Below are positions 7,818 through 16,075 of a stretch of DNA of 26,614 bases, one piece after another; the first letter of the stretch is position 1, and the number at the start of each line of letters is the position of its first letter. Both the position numbers and the translations under genes were made by a program. The notes below the pieces were generated by a model. It was not told the origin of the DNA, ran no database searches, and saw only the letters and a program-made list of their open reading frames with translations. This DNA comes from Ga0077527 sp032128415 (lineage in GTDB: Bacteria; Pseudomonadota; Gammaproteobacteria; Burkholderiales; SG8-41), in NCBI GenBank assembly GCA_032128415.1, contig JAQBGW010000053.1, positions 1 through 26,614 of the forward strand, in the 5' to 3' direction.

Positions 7818-9026
7818 TTACTGCGGCTGCGAAGCCAATTGACGGATGCGCTCTTGCGCTTGCGCCAGATTGAAGCCGGCGCGACCCGTTGCGGCGGCCT
7901 GTGTTATGGCGCGCTGGTAGAAATTGACGGCGAGTTTGGACTGGCCGACGTGCTCCAGGCCGACAGCAAGGTTATAGGCATAGTCGGGATTGGCCTGGTC
8001 GCGATGATGGGCCTGAAAGTAGGCTTGTTGCGCTTCCGCCCATCGCGATTGGTCAGCAAACAGATTGCCCAGCGTGAAATACAACGATGGCATGGGATCG
8101 CGCGAGATCAGCTGTTTCAGTTTGGATTCGGCCGATACCGGGTCAGCCTTGCCGAGCAGGGCGATCAGCCCGGACTGGGCATAGGCGTTGCGCGGCTCCA
8201 GATCCAGCACATTGAAATAGAGTCGGCTCGCTTCTTCAGTCTTGTTTTCCTGCATGGCGATCGCAGCGAGGCCGAGCAGTGCCTGCACGCTGTGCGGTTC
8301 GCTGCGGGTGGCGTCGCCGTAGAACTGGCGCGCGGCGTCAAGATTGCCCGATTGCAGCGCGGCATATCCCTGGCTGAGGCGTGGATCCAGTCGCGGTTCA
8401 GCACTGCCGGCGCTGATCCGGATCGCATCGCGTGCCCGTGTTGGAGCGGGTGCTGCGGCCGGCGCAATTGATGCTGCGCGTCGCGCTGCGGTTGTGGCAG
8501 ACGTCGCGGGCGCGTCTGTTCCGGCGCCGGCCGGGGCAATCACGCGGCCGGTTGCGATAGGCGCAGCCGGCGCAGTGGGTTGCGGTGATGGCGCCTGGCC
8601 TAGCGGAGATTGCGGCTTGGGCGCGGGCGGTTTCGCCACAAACAGTCCCGGGTTGGTAATCTGCAAATAGACGTAAACGCCGATGGCAATCACGCCTATG
8701 GCGCCAGCAATGCCGAGAGCCATCGCCGGGCGTATGCGCGAACCGGTCGGGGTTGCACTGGTCGCGGAAGCTTGCAGTACTGTGGCTGCGCGCGCCTGCT
8801 CGCGGCTCGCGCGCGGAGCTGCTGCAGTCTGCGGCGTTGTCGATTCAGGCGACGCCGCTGCGGCATGCACCGGCTCCAGCGTCAGTTCCATCGCCGACGG
8901 ATTTGCTGCAGGTGATGACGCAGCCGCTGGAGCGGCCGCGGGGGCAGCAGCAGTCGGCGCAGGCGTTTGCTGCACTTCGCCACGATCCTTGGCGGCCTTT
9001 TCCAGGGCCTTCATCAACAGACTCAT
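7818..9026 (-). CDS. mshN: MshN-like TPR protein
   Basis: The 402-residue protein opens with MSLLMKALEKAAKDR, typical of MshN-type proteins. An Ala/Pro/Thr-rich cytoplasmic stretch follows, then one transmembrane helix (about 101-121) and a second low-complexity Ala/Pro linker to about residue 205. The C-terminal half (about 215-395) is a run of tetratricopeptide repeats, for example QGYAALQSGNLDAARQFYGD and NLAVGLEHVGQSKLAVNFYQ. It is a bitopic inner-membrane protein with TPRs in the periplasm, likely contacting the secretin or pilus subunits. Its ATG overlaps the mshL stop by 4 bp, so the two are translationally coupled. The two low-complexity segments are compositionally extreme but stay in frame and high GC. 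Confidence 0.8.
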   Translation of the reverse strand: MSLLMKALEKAAKDRGEVQQTPAPTAAAPAAAPAAASSPAANPSAMELTLEPVHAAAASPESTTPQTAAAPRASREQARAATVLQASATSATPTGSRIRPAMALGIAGAIGVIAIGVYVYLQITNPGLFVAKPPAPKPQSPLGQAPSPQPTAPAAPIATGRVIAPAGAGTDAPATSATTAARRAASIAPAAAPAPTRARDAIRISAGSAEPRLDPRLSQGYAALQSGNLDAARQFYGDATRSEPHSVQALLGLAAIAMQENKTEEASRLYFNVLDLEPRNAYAQSGLIALLGKADPVSAESKLKQLISRDPMPSLYFTLGNLFADQSRWAEAQQAYFQAHHRDQANPDYAYNLAVGLEHVGQSKLAVNFYQRAITQAAATGRAGFNLAQAQERIRQLASQPQ

Positions 9027-10930
9027 GGGGCGGCAGCGGGCTTGGGTGCGGGGGCAGTAGTGGACTGGGCTTGCGGCAGGAAGCGCTGAAAGAATTTCAG
9101 TTCGTCGCTTTCCAGTGATGGGTTCGGGATGATCGTCGGTCGGAGGAAGATGACCAGCTCCGTTTTGCTTGCGCTTTCGTTGCGGAAACGGAACAGTTCG
9201 CCGGCATCGCCAAGATTGTCGGCCCCGGGTATTTGCTCACGATTGCGGCGCGTGTCGTCCTGCATCAAACCGCCCAGAATGACGGTCTGACCGCTGCCGA
9301 CCTGCAGCACGGATTCCATTTCGCGCACCTGTATTTGCGGTACGGGGTTGGAGATGGGCGCAATATTGCAGCCGATGGCGGGCACTGGAATGCCGCACGG
9401 GTTGGCGAGGGACGGATTCGGGTCATTTACGAATGGTTGAGAAGGGCGCAGCCGGCTGATGGTCGGGCGTACGGTCAGCAGCACACGGCCATCTTCGTTG
9501 ATCTGTGGCGTCACACCCATCACCATGCCCACGGCAACCGTTTTTGCGGTGGTATTGAAGGTGGTCAGCGAGGGTCCGGTCGTTGACGTCGTGGTCTGCG
9601 CCTGCACCTCAAAATACACAATGTTATCGACCACCTTGAGCAGCGCCGTCTGGTTGTTCAACGCCATCAGCTTCGGGCTCGACAGCACGCGCGAATTGCC
9701 GAATTCCTGCAGCAGTTTCACCGTGCCGCTGATATTGCCGAGGTTGGTCACGGGATTGACGTAGCCGATGGTCAGTGCGTTGCCGGCTGCGGCGCCCGCA
9801 GCCAATGCAGCACCACTGAAACCGCCCAGCAGCGTTTGTGTGATATTGAGGCCGCCGCTGATCGCCAACCGGCTCCAGTCAATACCGCCCTGGTAGGCGT
9901 CGGACAGCGATACTTCGACGATGGTGGCTTCGATCAACACCTGGCGCTGGACGGAGCTGACGACGCTGTCTATGTGCGTCTGTATCAGTTGGTGTTGCGT
10001 ATCGGTGGCATTAATCGTAATCACACCGGAGGCTGCATTGACGACCACATCGTCCGGCACCAGCGAGGCCTGTGACGAACTTCTGCCGGGCGCGCTGATG
10101 GTGGCGCCGGCGAGATTCGGTGCGCCGGCACCGGCGCGGCTCGCAGCTTCAATCTGTTTGACGCGCAAATCCTGCTCTTGCCTGACCAGCGCCATGCGCT
10201 CGGCCCGTGCTTCGGCACTCAGGTTTTGCAGGCGCGTCGAGTTCAGGATGGAGCGGATGTTGTCGCGCAACTGATCCCAGAAATTATTGCTGGACGTGGA
10301 TTTGACGACGGTGTTCGAGCCCGATGTGGATCCCCCGGCGCTGCCGCCCGATGTAGTGGAGATTTCACCTGACGCGCCGATGGTCGATGTGGTGTCCCGC
10401 GTCATGTTGACGTAGTTCACGCGATAGGTTTTTACGTAGGGCACGTCGGGCGACACGATGATGGTGTTGCCCTCGGTGCGGTAACGCAGATTGATCTGCT
10501 TGGAAATACGCTCGAGGATCGCCGGCAGCGTTTCGTTGATCGCATTGAGGCTGACCAGTCCGACGAGGCCCGAATGGATATCGATGTTCTGCTTGGTATC
10601 GCGGGCCAGCGCCAGCAGCAATTCCTTGACTGGCACTTCGTTGACTACGACGCTGTAAGTCTGCGGTTTGATCTGTGCTGTCGGTGGCGGTACCAGCGGG
10701 GTCACCCGCGCCGGTGGCGGGATGGCTGCGGCAGCAGGCGGGGCCTTGGCAGCAGGGGCGGCAATATGCCCTTGCGATGGCGGAATATAGGGACGGATCT
10801 GCGCACAACCCGCTAATGCCAGCGCAGCGGCACAGGTGACCCACAATGCACGTGGCCCGCAGGAGTTTTCGGGCATCGCTGCGTGGGCCTGTTCCGTATG
10901 GTGCCGGCAGGTTACTGACCGTTCGGGCAT
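9023..10930 (-). CDS. mshL: MshL-like outer-membrane secretin lipoprotein
   Basis: I chose the ATG at 10930 because an AGGGGAG Shine-Dalgarno lies about 10 bp upstream. A GTG at 10966 and an ATG at 10876 in the same frame are alternatives. The product (635 residues) has a lipoprotein signal ending LALAGC (lipid-anchored Cys42 in this numbering), a Pro/Ala linker, a short N-terminal secretin domain (about 90-160), and a Gly/Ser/Thr-rich loop (about 187-215). The beta-barrel secretin domain follows (QRQVLIEATIVEVSLSD; ILGGLMQDDTRRN; GELFRFRNES; ELVIFLRPTII). It forms the outer-membrane channel for the pilus. The usual secretin signature VPxLGxxPxxGxLF is altered here to IPGADNLGDAGELF. Length and order match MshL. 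Confidence 0.93.
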   Translation of the reverse strand: MPERSVTCRHHTEQAHAAMPENSCGPRALWVTCAAALALAGCAQIRPYIPPSQGHIAAPAAKAPPAAAAIPPPARVTPLVPPPTAQIKPQTYSVVVNEVPVKELLLALARDTKQNIDIHSGLVGLVSLNAINETLPAILERISKQINLRYRTEGNTIIVSPDVPYVKTYRVNYVNMTRDTTSTIGASGEISTTSGGSAGGSTSGSNTVVKSTSSNNFWDQLRDNIRSILNSTRLQNLSAEARAERMALVRQEQDLRVKQIEAASRAGAGAPNLAGATISAPGRSSSQASLVPDDVVVNAASGVITINATDTQHQLIQTHIDSVVSSVQRQVLIEATIVEVSLSDAYQGGIDWSRLAISGGLNITQTLLGGFSGAALAAGAAAGNALTIGYVNPVTNLGNISGTVKLLQEFGNSRVLSSPKLMALNNQTALLKVVDNIVYFEVQAQTTTSTTGPSLTTFNTTAKTVAVGMVMGVTPQINEDGRVLLTVRPTISRLRPSQPFVNDPNPSLANPCGIPVPAIGCNIAPISNPVPQIQVREMESVLQVGSGQTVILGGLMQDDTRRNREQIPGADNLGDAGELFRFRNESASKTELVIFLRPTIIPNPSLESDELKFFQRFLPQAQSTTAPAPKPAAAP

Positions 10931-10999
10931 ATTCTCAATCTCCCCTGACTGCATCGACTGTCTCACGTTGCGAGTTTTAATTTCAACAGACGGCGTGTG

Positions 11000-12502
11000 T
11001 TAAGAAGCTTTTTGTCTTTCTACTTCTGACTTTATGCCTTGCACCGTACGCAGCAAGGGCCTATACGCTTGCAGGAATGATGGCAATTGTGCCATTGCTG
11101 CCTGAGCTGCGCGCTGGCTGTCGAAGTTGCCCAATACCACTGTCAGGAACGGCGCACCTTTCGCCGAGGTACGATACACAAAAAGATCATTGATTTCAAT
11201 GATTTTTGTGATGATCTTAAGGTGTTGGTTAAGCTGGGCTTCGTCGTTCGCACCGAGCAACTGGATGGCATAGGCTTCTGGCTTTGCACTTGAAAGCCAC
11301 ACACTGGTTGCGGCAAGTCGGATTTCCAGCAAATTGTCCTCTGGGCTGACTGCAGGCGCCAACTGGGTGGTCTTGTCTGCAGCTGGCAGTTCCGAGGGTT
11401 TTGGTGTGATCGTTATTTCAGCCGATGATTTTTCATAATCGGTTGATTTTATTGATTTATTTTTGACATTGTCGACTATGGCGACGGGTGCGGTTGGCGC
11501 CGCCGGTGCCGTAGCGACCGGTGTCGTAGCAGCGCTCACGGCCGACGTCGGCGCTGCAGCCGGGTTCGCCACGGCACGTTGGGCATCGCTGCCGATCCAG
11601 GCATACAAAAGTCCCGCGCCCGCGATCATGCCCCCGCACAGCAGCAGCAGGACATAGCTGAGGCGCGGCTGACCTGCGGGAGGCAGTGGCTGGCGGGCGA
11701 ATTCGCTATCGCGGACAGCAGCATCGATATGCTTGCGGTGGATGGTGTGGGTGTTTTCCGAAAACGCCGCCAGCAGCGCCTTGTCGGCTATCAGATTAAT
11801 GCGCCGGGTCAGTCCGCCGGAAATGCGCACGATTTCCCGGACGATGCCGTCGCTGAAGAGGTCGGGGCCACGATAGCCGGCGGCGCGCAGCCGGAACATC
11901 AGATATTCGCGGGATTCCGGCGCGGTCAGTGGTTCCAGCCGGAAGCTGTGGGTGATGCGCTCTTTCAGTTGACGGATCTGCGTCTGGCGCAGGTTGTCAT
12001 CGAGTTCAGGCTGGCCAAACAGCACGATTTGCAGCAGTTTGTCCGACTTTGTTTCCAGATTCGACAGCAGGCGGATTTCTTCCAGCGTTGCAATCGGCAT
12101 GCCCTGTGACTCCTCGACAAACAGCACAACGCGCTTGCCGTCAGCATGCCGTTTCAGCAGATAATCCTGAATCGAGTGCATGACCGCCAGACGGCTTACG
12201 TTGCTGTCTGTGTCCAGTTGCATCTCAAAGGCGATAGCGTGGAGGATTTCGTCCGGGGAGACGCTGGGATTGGCGAGATAGACGGTTTCGACTTGCGCCG
12301 GGAGACGGGTCTGCAACATGCTGCAAAGCATGGTTTTGCCGCTGCCGACTTCCCCGGTGACCTTGACGATGCCTTCACCCTGCGTAATGGCGTAGATCAG
12401 CGCTTCCAGTATCGGACCGCGATTACCGCCGCCAAAAAAGAAATCCGTATTCGGCGTGATCTTGAACGGTGCTTCAGTCAGTCCGAAATGCTCGTAATAC
12501 AT
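11000..12502 (-). CDS. mshM: MshM/ExeA-type AAA ATPase with C-terminal SPOR-like domain
   Basis: The 500-residue protein begins MYYEHFGLTEAPFKITPNTD, the hallmark of ExeA/GspA/MshM ATPases. It has Walker A GEVGSGKT (50-57) and a Walker B reading VVLFVEESQ (125-133), where the usual Asp is Glu129. The ATPase part ends near 270. A transmembrane helix follows (about 283-303), then an Ala/Pro/Thr linker and a C-terminal domain (about 408-493: YAIQLLGANDEAQL, FVYRTSAKGAPFLTVVLGNF, AMAQLPSFLQAYRPLLRTVQ) that resembles the DamX-type SPOR peptidoglycan-binding fold. It probably helps insert the secretin through the cell wall, as ExeA does. GAGGAG lies 9 bp before the ATG, and the regulator stops 3 bp upstream. 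Confidence 0.88.
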   Translation of the reverse strand: MYYEHFGLTEAPFKITPNTDFFFGGGNRGPILEALIYAITQGEGIVKVTGEVGSGKTMLCSMLQTRLPAQVETVYLANPSVSPDEILHAIAFEMQLDTDSNVSRLAVMHSIQDYLLKRHADGKRVVLFVEESQGMPIATLEEIRLLSNLETKSDKLLQIVLFGQPELDDNLRQTQIRQLKERITHSFRLEPLTAPESREYLMFRLRAAGYRGPDLFSDGIVREIVRISGGLTRRINLIADKALLAAFSENTHTIHRKHIDAAVRDSEFARQPLPPAGQPRLSYVLLLLCGGMIAGAGLLYAWIGSDAQRAVANPAAAPTSAVSAATTPVATAPAAPTAPVAIVDNVKNKSIKSTDYEKSSAEITITPKPSELPAADKTTQLAPAVSPEDNLLEIRLAATSVWLSSAKPEAYAIQLLGANDEAQLNQHLKIITKIIEINDLFVYRTSAKGAPFLTVVLGNFDSQRAAQAAMAQLPSFLQAYRPLLRTVQGIKSEVERQKAS

Positions 12503-12505
12503 GAC

Positions 12506-13930
12506 TTATTTCTCCTCTCCGGCGTCGTCCTGCGACTGCATGCGGCTGTATAGCGTGGTGCGGTGTACGCCGAGGCGCTTGGCGGCCTGCGACAGATTGC
12601 CGTGGGTCAGTTCAAGGGCGGCTTCGACGAATCCGCGCTCCCAGCGTCTCAGCATATCGTCCAGCCGGAAATCGGGATCGTTTTCCAACTGACGCCGCGC
12701 CATTTCGACCAGCGCACGTTCGTCGGTTGCCGGGATGAGGTTGTCGTCGGCGATAGTACTTTTTTGATCAAGTTCTGCCTTCAACATGTCCGGCGTCACT
12801 GTCGTGCCGACGTATTTGGTGCAAAGTCGGATCACAATGTTGCGCAGTTCGCGCACGTTCCCGGGGAAACCGTAGTTGCTCCAGACGCGCAAGGCGTCCG
12901 CGTCGAGAGCCGCCGGGCGGCCGCCGATCTGGTGGGCATAGAAATTCCGGTAATGATCGAGCAACAGCAGCTTGTCGTCTTCCAGTTCGCGCAGTGCCGG
13001 CACGCTGATGGTAAATACGGACAGCCGGTGATAGAGGTCGGCACGGAAGCGATTGGCGCGTATCTCGTCGCGCATGTTGCGATTGGTGGCTGTGACGATG
13101 CGGGCGTTGGAGACGCGGCCCTGCGTTTCGCCGACGCGCTGGAATTCGCCGTTCTCAAGCACACGCAGCAGTTTGGCCTGAAGTTCCAGGGGCAGTTCGC
13201 CGATCTCGTCGAGGAACAGCGTTGAGTCTGCCGCGTCTTCAAAATATCCCGCACGCGCGGTGACTGCGCCGGTGAAAGCGCCTTTGGCGTAGCCAAACAA
13301 TGTAGGCTCGACCAGCGTGGGTGAAATTGCGGCGCAGTTCAGTGCAAGAAAAGGTTTGGCGGCGCGGCGGCTTTGCCGGTGCAGCGCCTGCGCCACCAGT
13401 TCTTTGCCGCTGCCCGATTCGCCTTCGATCAATACCGGGAACGGCGCATCGGCGAACTGCGTGATTTGTTGACGCAGCTTCTGCATTGGCGGACTGTTGC
13501 CAAGCAATCCCGATTCTGCGTTGGAATTTTCAGCACTGCTGACATTGAGTGCCTGTCTCAGCAACGCCCGCAGATTTGCAGGTTCCACCGGTTTGGCGAC
13601 GAAATCGATCGCCCCCAGTGTGCGCGCATGGCGGGCGTTGGCTTCGTCATTCTGGCCAGACAACACAATGATCTTCATCGTCGGCGCTGCGGCGATCAGC
13701 TCCGAGATCAACTGGAAGCCCTCGTCCGGGCGGTGCGGTTGTGGCGGCAGCCCAAGGTCGATCAGCGCCAGTTGCGGGGGCGCATCCAGCTGGCGCAGCA
13801 GCGCCTTCGCGTGCGGTCGTGATTCCGCGGTAAGTACGTGGAATTCCTCGCTCAGGACATAACTCAGCGTGGCGACGATGGCAGAGTCATCGTCAACGAT
13901 CAGCAGTTCCGGTTTGGCTGTTGCGGTCAC
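12506..13930 (-). CDS. sigma-54-dependent response regulator (NtrC family)
   Basis: This 474-residue activator has all three NtrC-family parts. The receiver domain (1-125) has the acidic pocket DDD (13-15), phospho-acceptor Asp58 in ALIDLGLP, Ser91 and Lys113. The AAA+ domain (about 142-370) has Walker A GESGSGKE (170-177), GAFTGA (217-222, contacts sigma-54) and Walker B TLFLDEIGE (237-245). A Fis-type helix-turn-helix ends the protein (NLSQAAKRLGVHRTTLYSRM). It is first in the pilus operon and overlaps it functionally, with a 3-bp gap to mshM, so it likely controls pilus genes. No partner kinase is in the window. I found no convincing -24/-12 promoter upstream. The start is GTG at 13930. 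Confidence 0.92.
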   Translation of the reverse strand: MTATAKPELLIVDDDSAIVATLSYVLSEEFHVLTAESRPHAKALLRQLDAPPQLALIDLGLPPQPHRPDEGFQLISELIAAAPTMKIIVLSGQNDEANARHARTLGAIDFVAKPVEPANLRALLRQALNVSSAENSNAESGLLGNSPPMQKLRQQITQFADAPFPVLIEGESGSGKELVAQALHRQSRRAAKPFLALNCAAISPTLVEPTLFGYAKGAFTGAVTARAGYFEDAADSTLFLDEIGELPLELQAKLLRVLENGEFQRVGETQGRVSNARIVTATNRNMRDEIRANRFRADLYHRLSVFTISVPALRELEDDKLLLLDHYRNFYAHQIGGRPAALDADALRVWSNYGFPGNVRELRNIVIRLCTKYVGTTVTPDMLKAELDQKSTIADDNLIPATDERALVEMARRQLENDPDFRLDDMLRRWERGFVEAALELTHGNLSQAAKRLGVHRTTLYSRMQSQDDAGEEK

Positions 13931-14058
13931 GCCGTTGACTATGCCTTTGATGATGGTTGATGGTCGCTAGCAAAAGCGCCGATCCAGTGTTTTCCTAACT
14001 TCCTGAAATCACTTGATATTGTGACAGATTGGCGGGCTGCCGTGGGCGACCGCAGAGC

Positions 14059-14793
<735 letters not shown>

Positions 14794-14805
14794 GCGTCGT
14801 AACTG

Positions 14806-15072
14806 GGGCCTGTTAACCATGGTTTCGTGAGAGGCGTTGTGTCCAAAATCGTCAGTGGCAAGGCGCTTGCCGCAGCCCATATCGAGTATATGGGCAAGGC
14901 AATCAACGCCGCCAGTGGCGATTTTGGACACAACCCTTCGGGACGGGACGATCTGGCCCCAGGGCAGTGTCGCACCTTCGCTTATTTGCCGTCGGGCAAA
15001 CCGCGCTCGGCGCTTCTCGCCCTGGGGCCAAATCGTCGCCGTCGCATTCATGAAACTATGGTTAACAGGCCC
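14806..15072. repeat. nested three-stem palindromic element (MITE-like or structured RNA)
   Basis: The two ends (14806-14830 and 15048-15072) are inverted copies matching at 23 of 25 positions, starting GGGCCTGTTAACCAT. Inside are two separate large hairpins. The first has arms 14837-14859 and 14911-14933 (21 of 23 match, starting TTGTGTCCAAAATCG), with a further perfect 8-bp apical stem GCCCATAT/ATATGGGC around a 5-base loop at 14875-14895. The second has arms 14947-14965 and 15019-15037 (18 of 19 match, containing TGGCCCCAGGGC) and an inner TTTGCC/GGCAAA hairpin near 14985-15000. The whole folds as a three-way junction. Both outer-arm mismatches are G-T pairs, i.e. G-U wobble in a plus-strand RNA. 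No transposase is encoded. Confidence 0.85.
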
Positions 15073-15189
15073 TGGCCGAAAGCGCCGGAAGGGTAAACAC
15101 CGGCCTCACATACTTCGACTGCCTGACCGGAGTGCGCGCACGCCGGACGCAGTGTGTCAATCACGGTGCATGGTGACTCACGTCACGGT

Positions 15190-15218
15190 TTGGTGGAGGC
15201 TTGAATCTCGTTTAAAAT
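15190..15218 (+). promoter_or_regulatory. probable sigma-70 promoter of the mla operon
   Basis: TTGGTG (15190-15195) and TAAAAT (15213-15218) are separated by 17 bp. The -10 matches the consensus at 5 of 6 positions and the -35 at its TTG. Transcription would start near 15225, about 25 nt before the GTG start of mlaF, which supports that start over upstream in-frame codons. An inverted repeat GTGAC-N4-GTCAC lies immediately upstream (15173-15186). Confidence 0.5.
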
Positions 15219-15250
15219 CCGCCTTTTACCGGGCCACCGCTGGCGAACTT

Positions 15251-16075
15251 GTGACTGCCGACAATCTCATCGAAATCAAGGATGTCAATTTCGCCTACGG
15301 ACGGCGGCCGATACTCACCGGCATCAACATGACCATCCCGCGTGGCAAGGTGGTTGCGCTGATGGGCATCAGCGGCTCCGGCAAGACGACGCTGCTGCGC
15401 TTGATCGGCGGCGTCATGAAACCGAGCTCGGGTGAGGTGTGGATCGACGGTCAGTGCACCAGCAAGCTCGATACGAAGGGCATCTACCGGATGCGCCGCC
15501 GCCTGGGCATGCTGTTCCAGTTCGGCGCGCTGTTCACCGATCTGTCGGTGTTTGACAATGTGGCGTTCCAGATGCGCGAACATACGGAGTTGCCCGAGAG
15601 CATGATCCGCGATCTGGTGATGATGAAACTGCACGCGGTGGGGCTGCGTGGCGCGCACAAACTGATGCCTGCGGAGTTGTCCGGCGGCATGGCGCGCCGG
15701 GTGGCGCTGGCGCGCGCGATCGCGCTCGATCCGATGATCATGATGTACGACGAGCCGCTCACCGGGCTTGATCCTATTTCGCTGGGCGTGATTGCCAATC
15801 TGGTGCGCGAGCTGAACGATACGTTGGGTACCACTTCACTGGTGGTGACGCACGACGTACAGGAAGCGCTTGATGTCGTCGATTACGTGTATTACCTGTC
15901 AGACGGCAAGATGATGGCGCACGGTACGCCGGAAGAGTTGCGCGCCAATCCCGATCCACTGGTACACCAGTTCGTTTATGGCGAGGCGGAGGGCCCGGTA
16001 GCCTATCAGTATCCCAGCGGGGATTTCGCAGCCGAACTGAAAATGAAGGGTGTAGAGGGGCGCCGTGCCGCATAG
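15251..16075 (+). CDS. mlaF: MlaF, phospholipid transport ABC ATPase
   Basis: MlaF is the cytoplasmic ATPase of the MlaFEDB complex, which moves phospholipids between MlaC and the inner membrane to keep outer-membrane lipid asymmetry. Starting at GTG 15251 the product is 274 residues with Walker A GISGSGKT (39-46), Q-loop MLFQFGALFTDLSVF (87-101), signature LSGGM (143-147), Walker B IMMYDEP (163-169), D-loop TGLDP and H-loop His201 in VVTHDVQE. All catalytic motifs are intact. The C-terminal extension with VYGEAEGPV is typical of the family. The open frame runs upstream into the palindromic element, but the promoter position and family length favour GTG 15251. It overlaps mlaE by 11 bp. Confidence 0.93.
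   Translation: MTADNLIEIKDVNFAYGRRPILTGINMTIPRGKVVALMGISGSGKTTLLRLIGGVMKPSSGEVWIDGQCTSKLDTKGIYRMRRRLGMLFQFGALFTDLSVFDNVAFQMREHTELPESMIRDLVMMKLHAVGLRGAHKLMPAELSGGMARRVALARAIALDPMIMMYDEPLTGLDPISLGVIANLVRELNDTLGTTSLVVTHDVQEALDVVDYVYYLSDGKMMAHGTPEELRANPDPLVHQFVYGEAEGPVAYQYPSGDFAAELKMKGVEGRRAA

Larger units (their letters stand above)
14794..15250. other. divergent intergenic region (457 bp)
   Basis: This is the only long stretch without a gene. It holds the nested palindromic element (14806-15072) and the probable mla promoter (15190-15218). Between them, 15073-15189 shows only a small inverted repeat GTGAC-N4-GTCAC at 15173-15186, directly upstream of the proposed -35 box, which could be an operator or chance. 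Open frames cross the region on both strands, but they have no start signals or family resemblance and look like by-products of the palindromes and high GC. Confidence 0.7.

Noticed and set aside
11086..11106. TGGCAC...TTGC-like sequence on the minus strand, a possible sigma-54 promoter before mshL
   Set aside because: The two boxes are only 2 bp apart instead of 5, which breaks the fixed -24/-12 spacing.
14806..15072. integron attC site
   Set aside because: The size and imperfect stem are suggestive, but the ends (GTTAACC) do not fit the GTTRRRY/RYYYAAC core sites and there is no integrase or cassette array.
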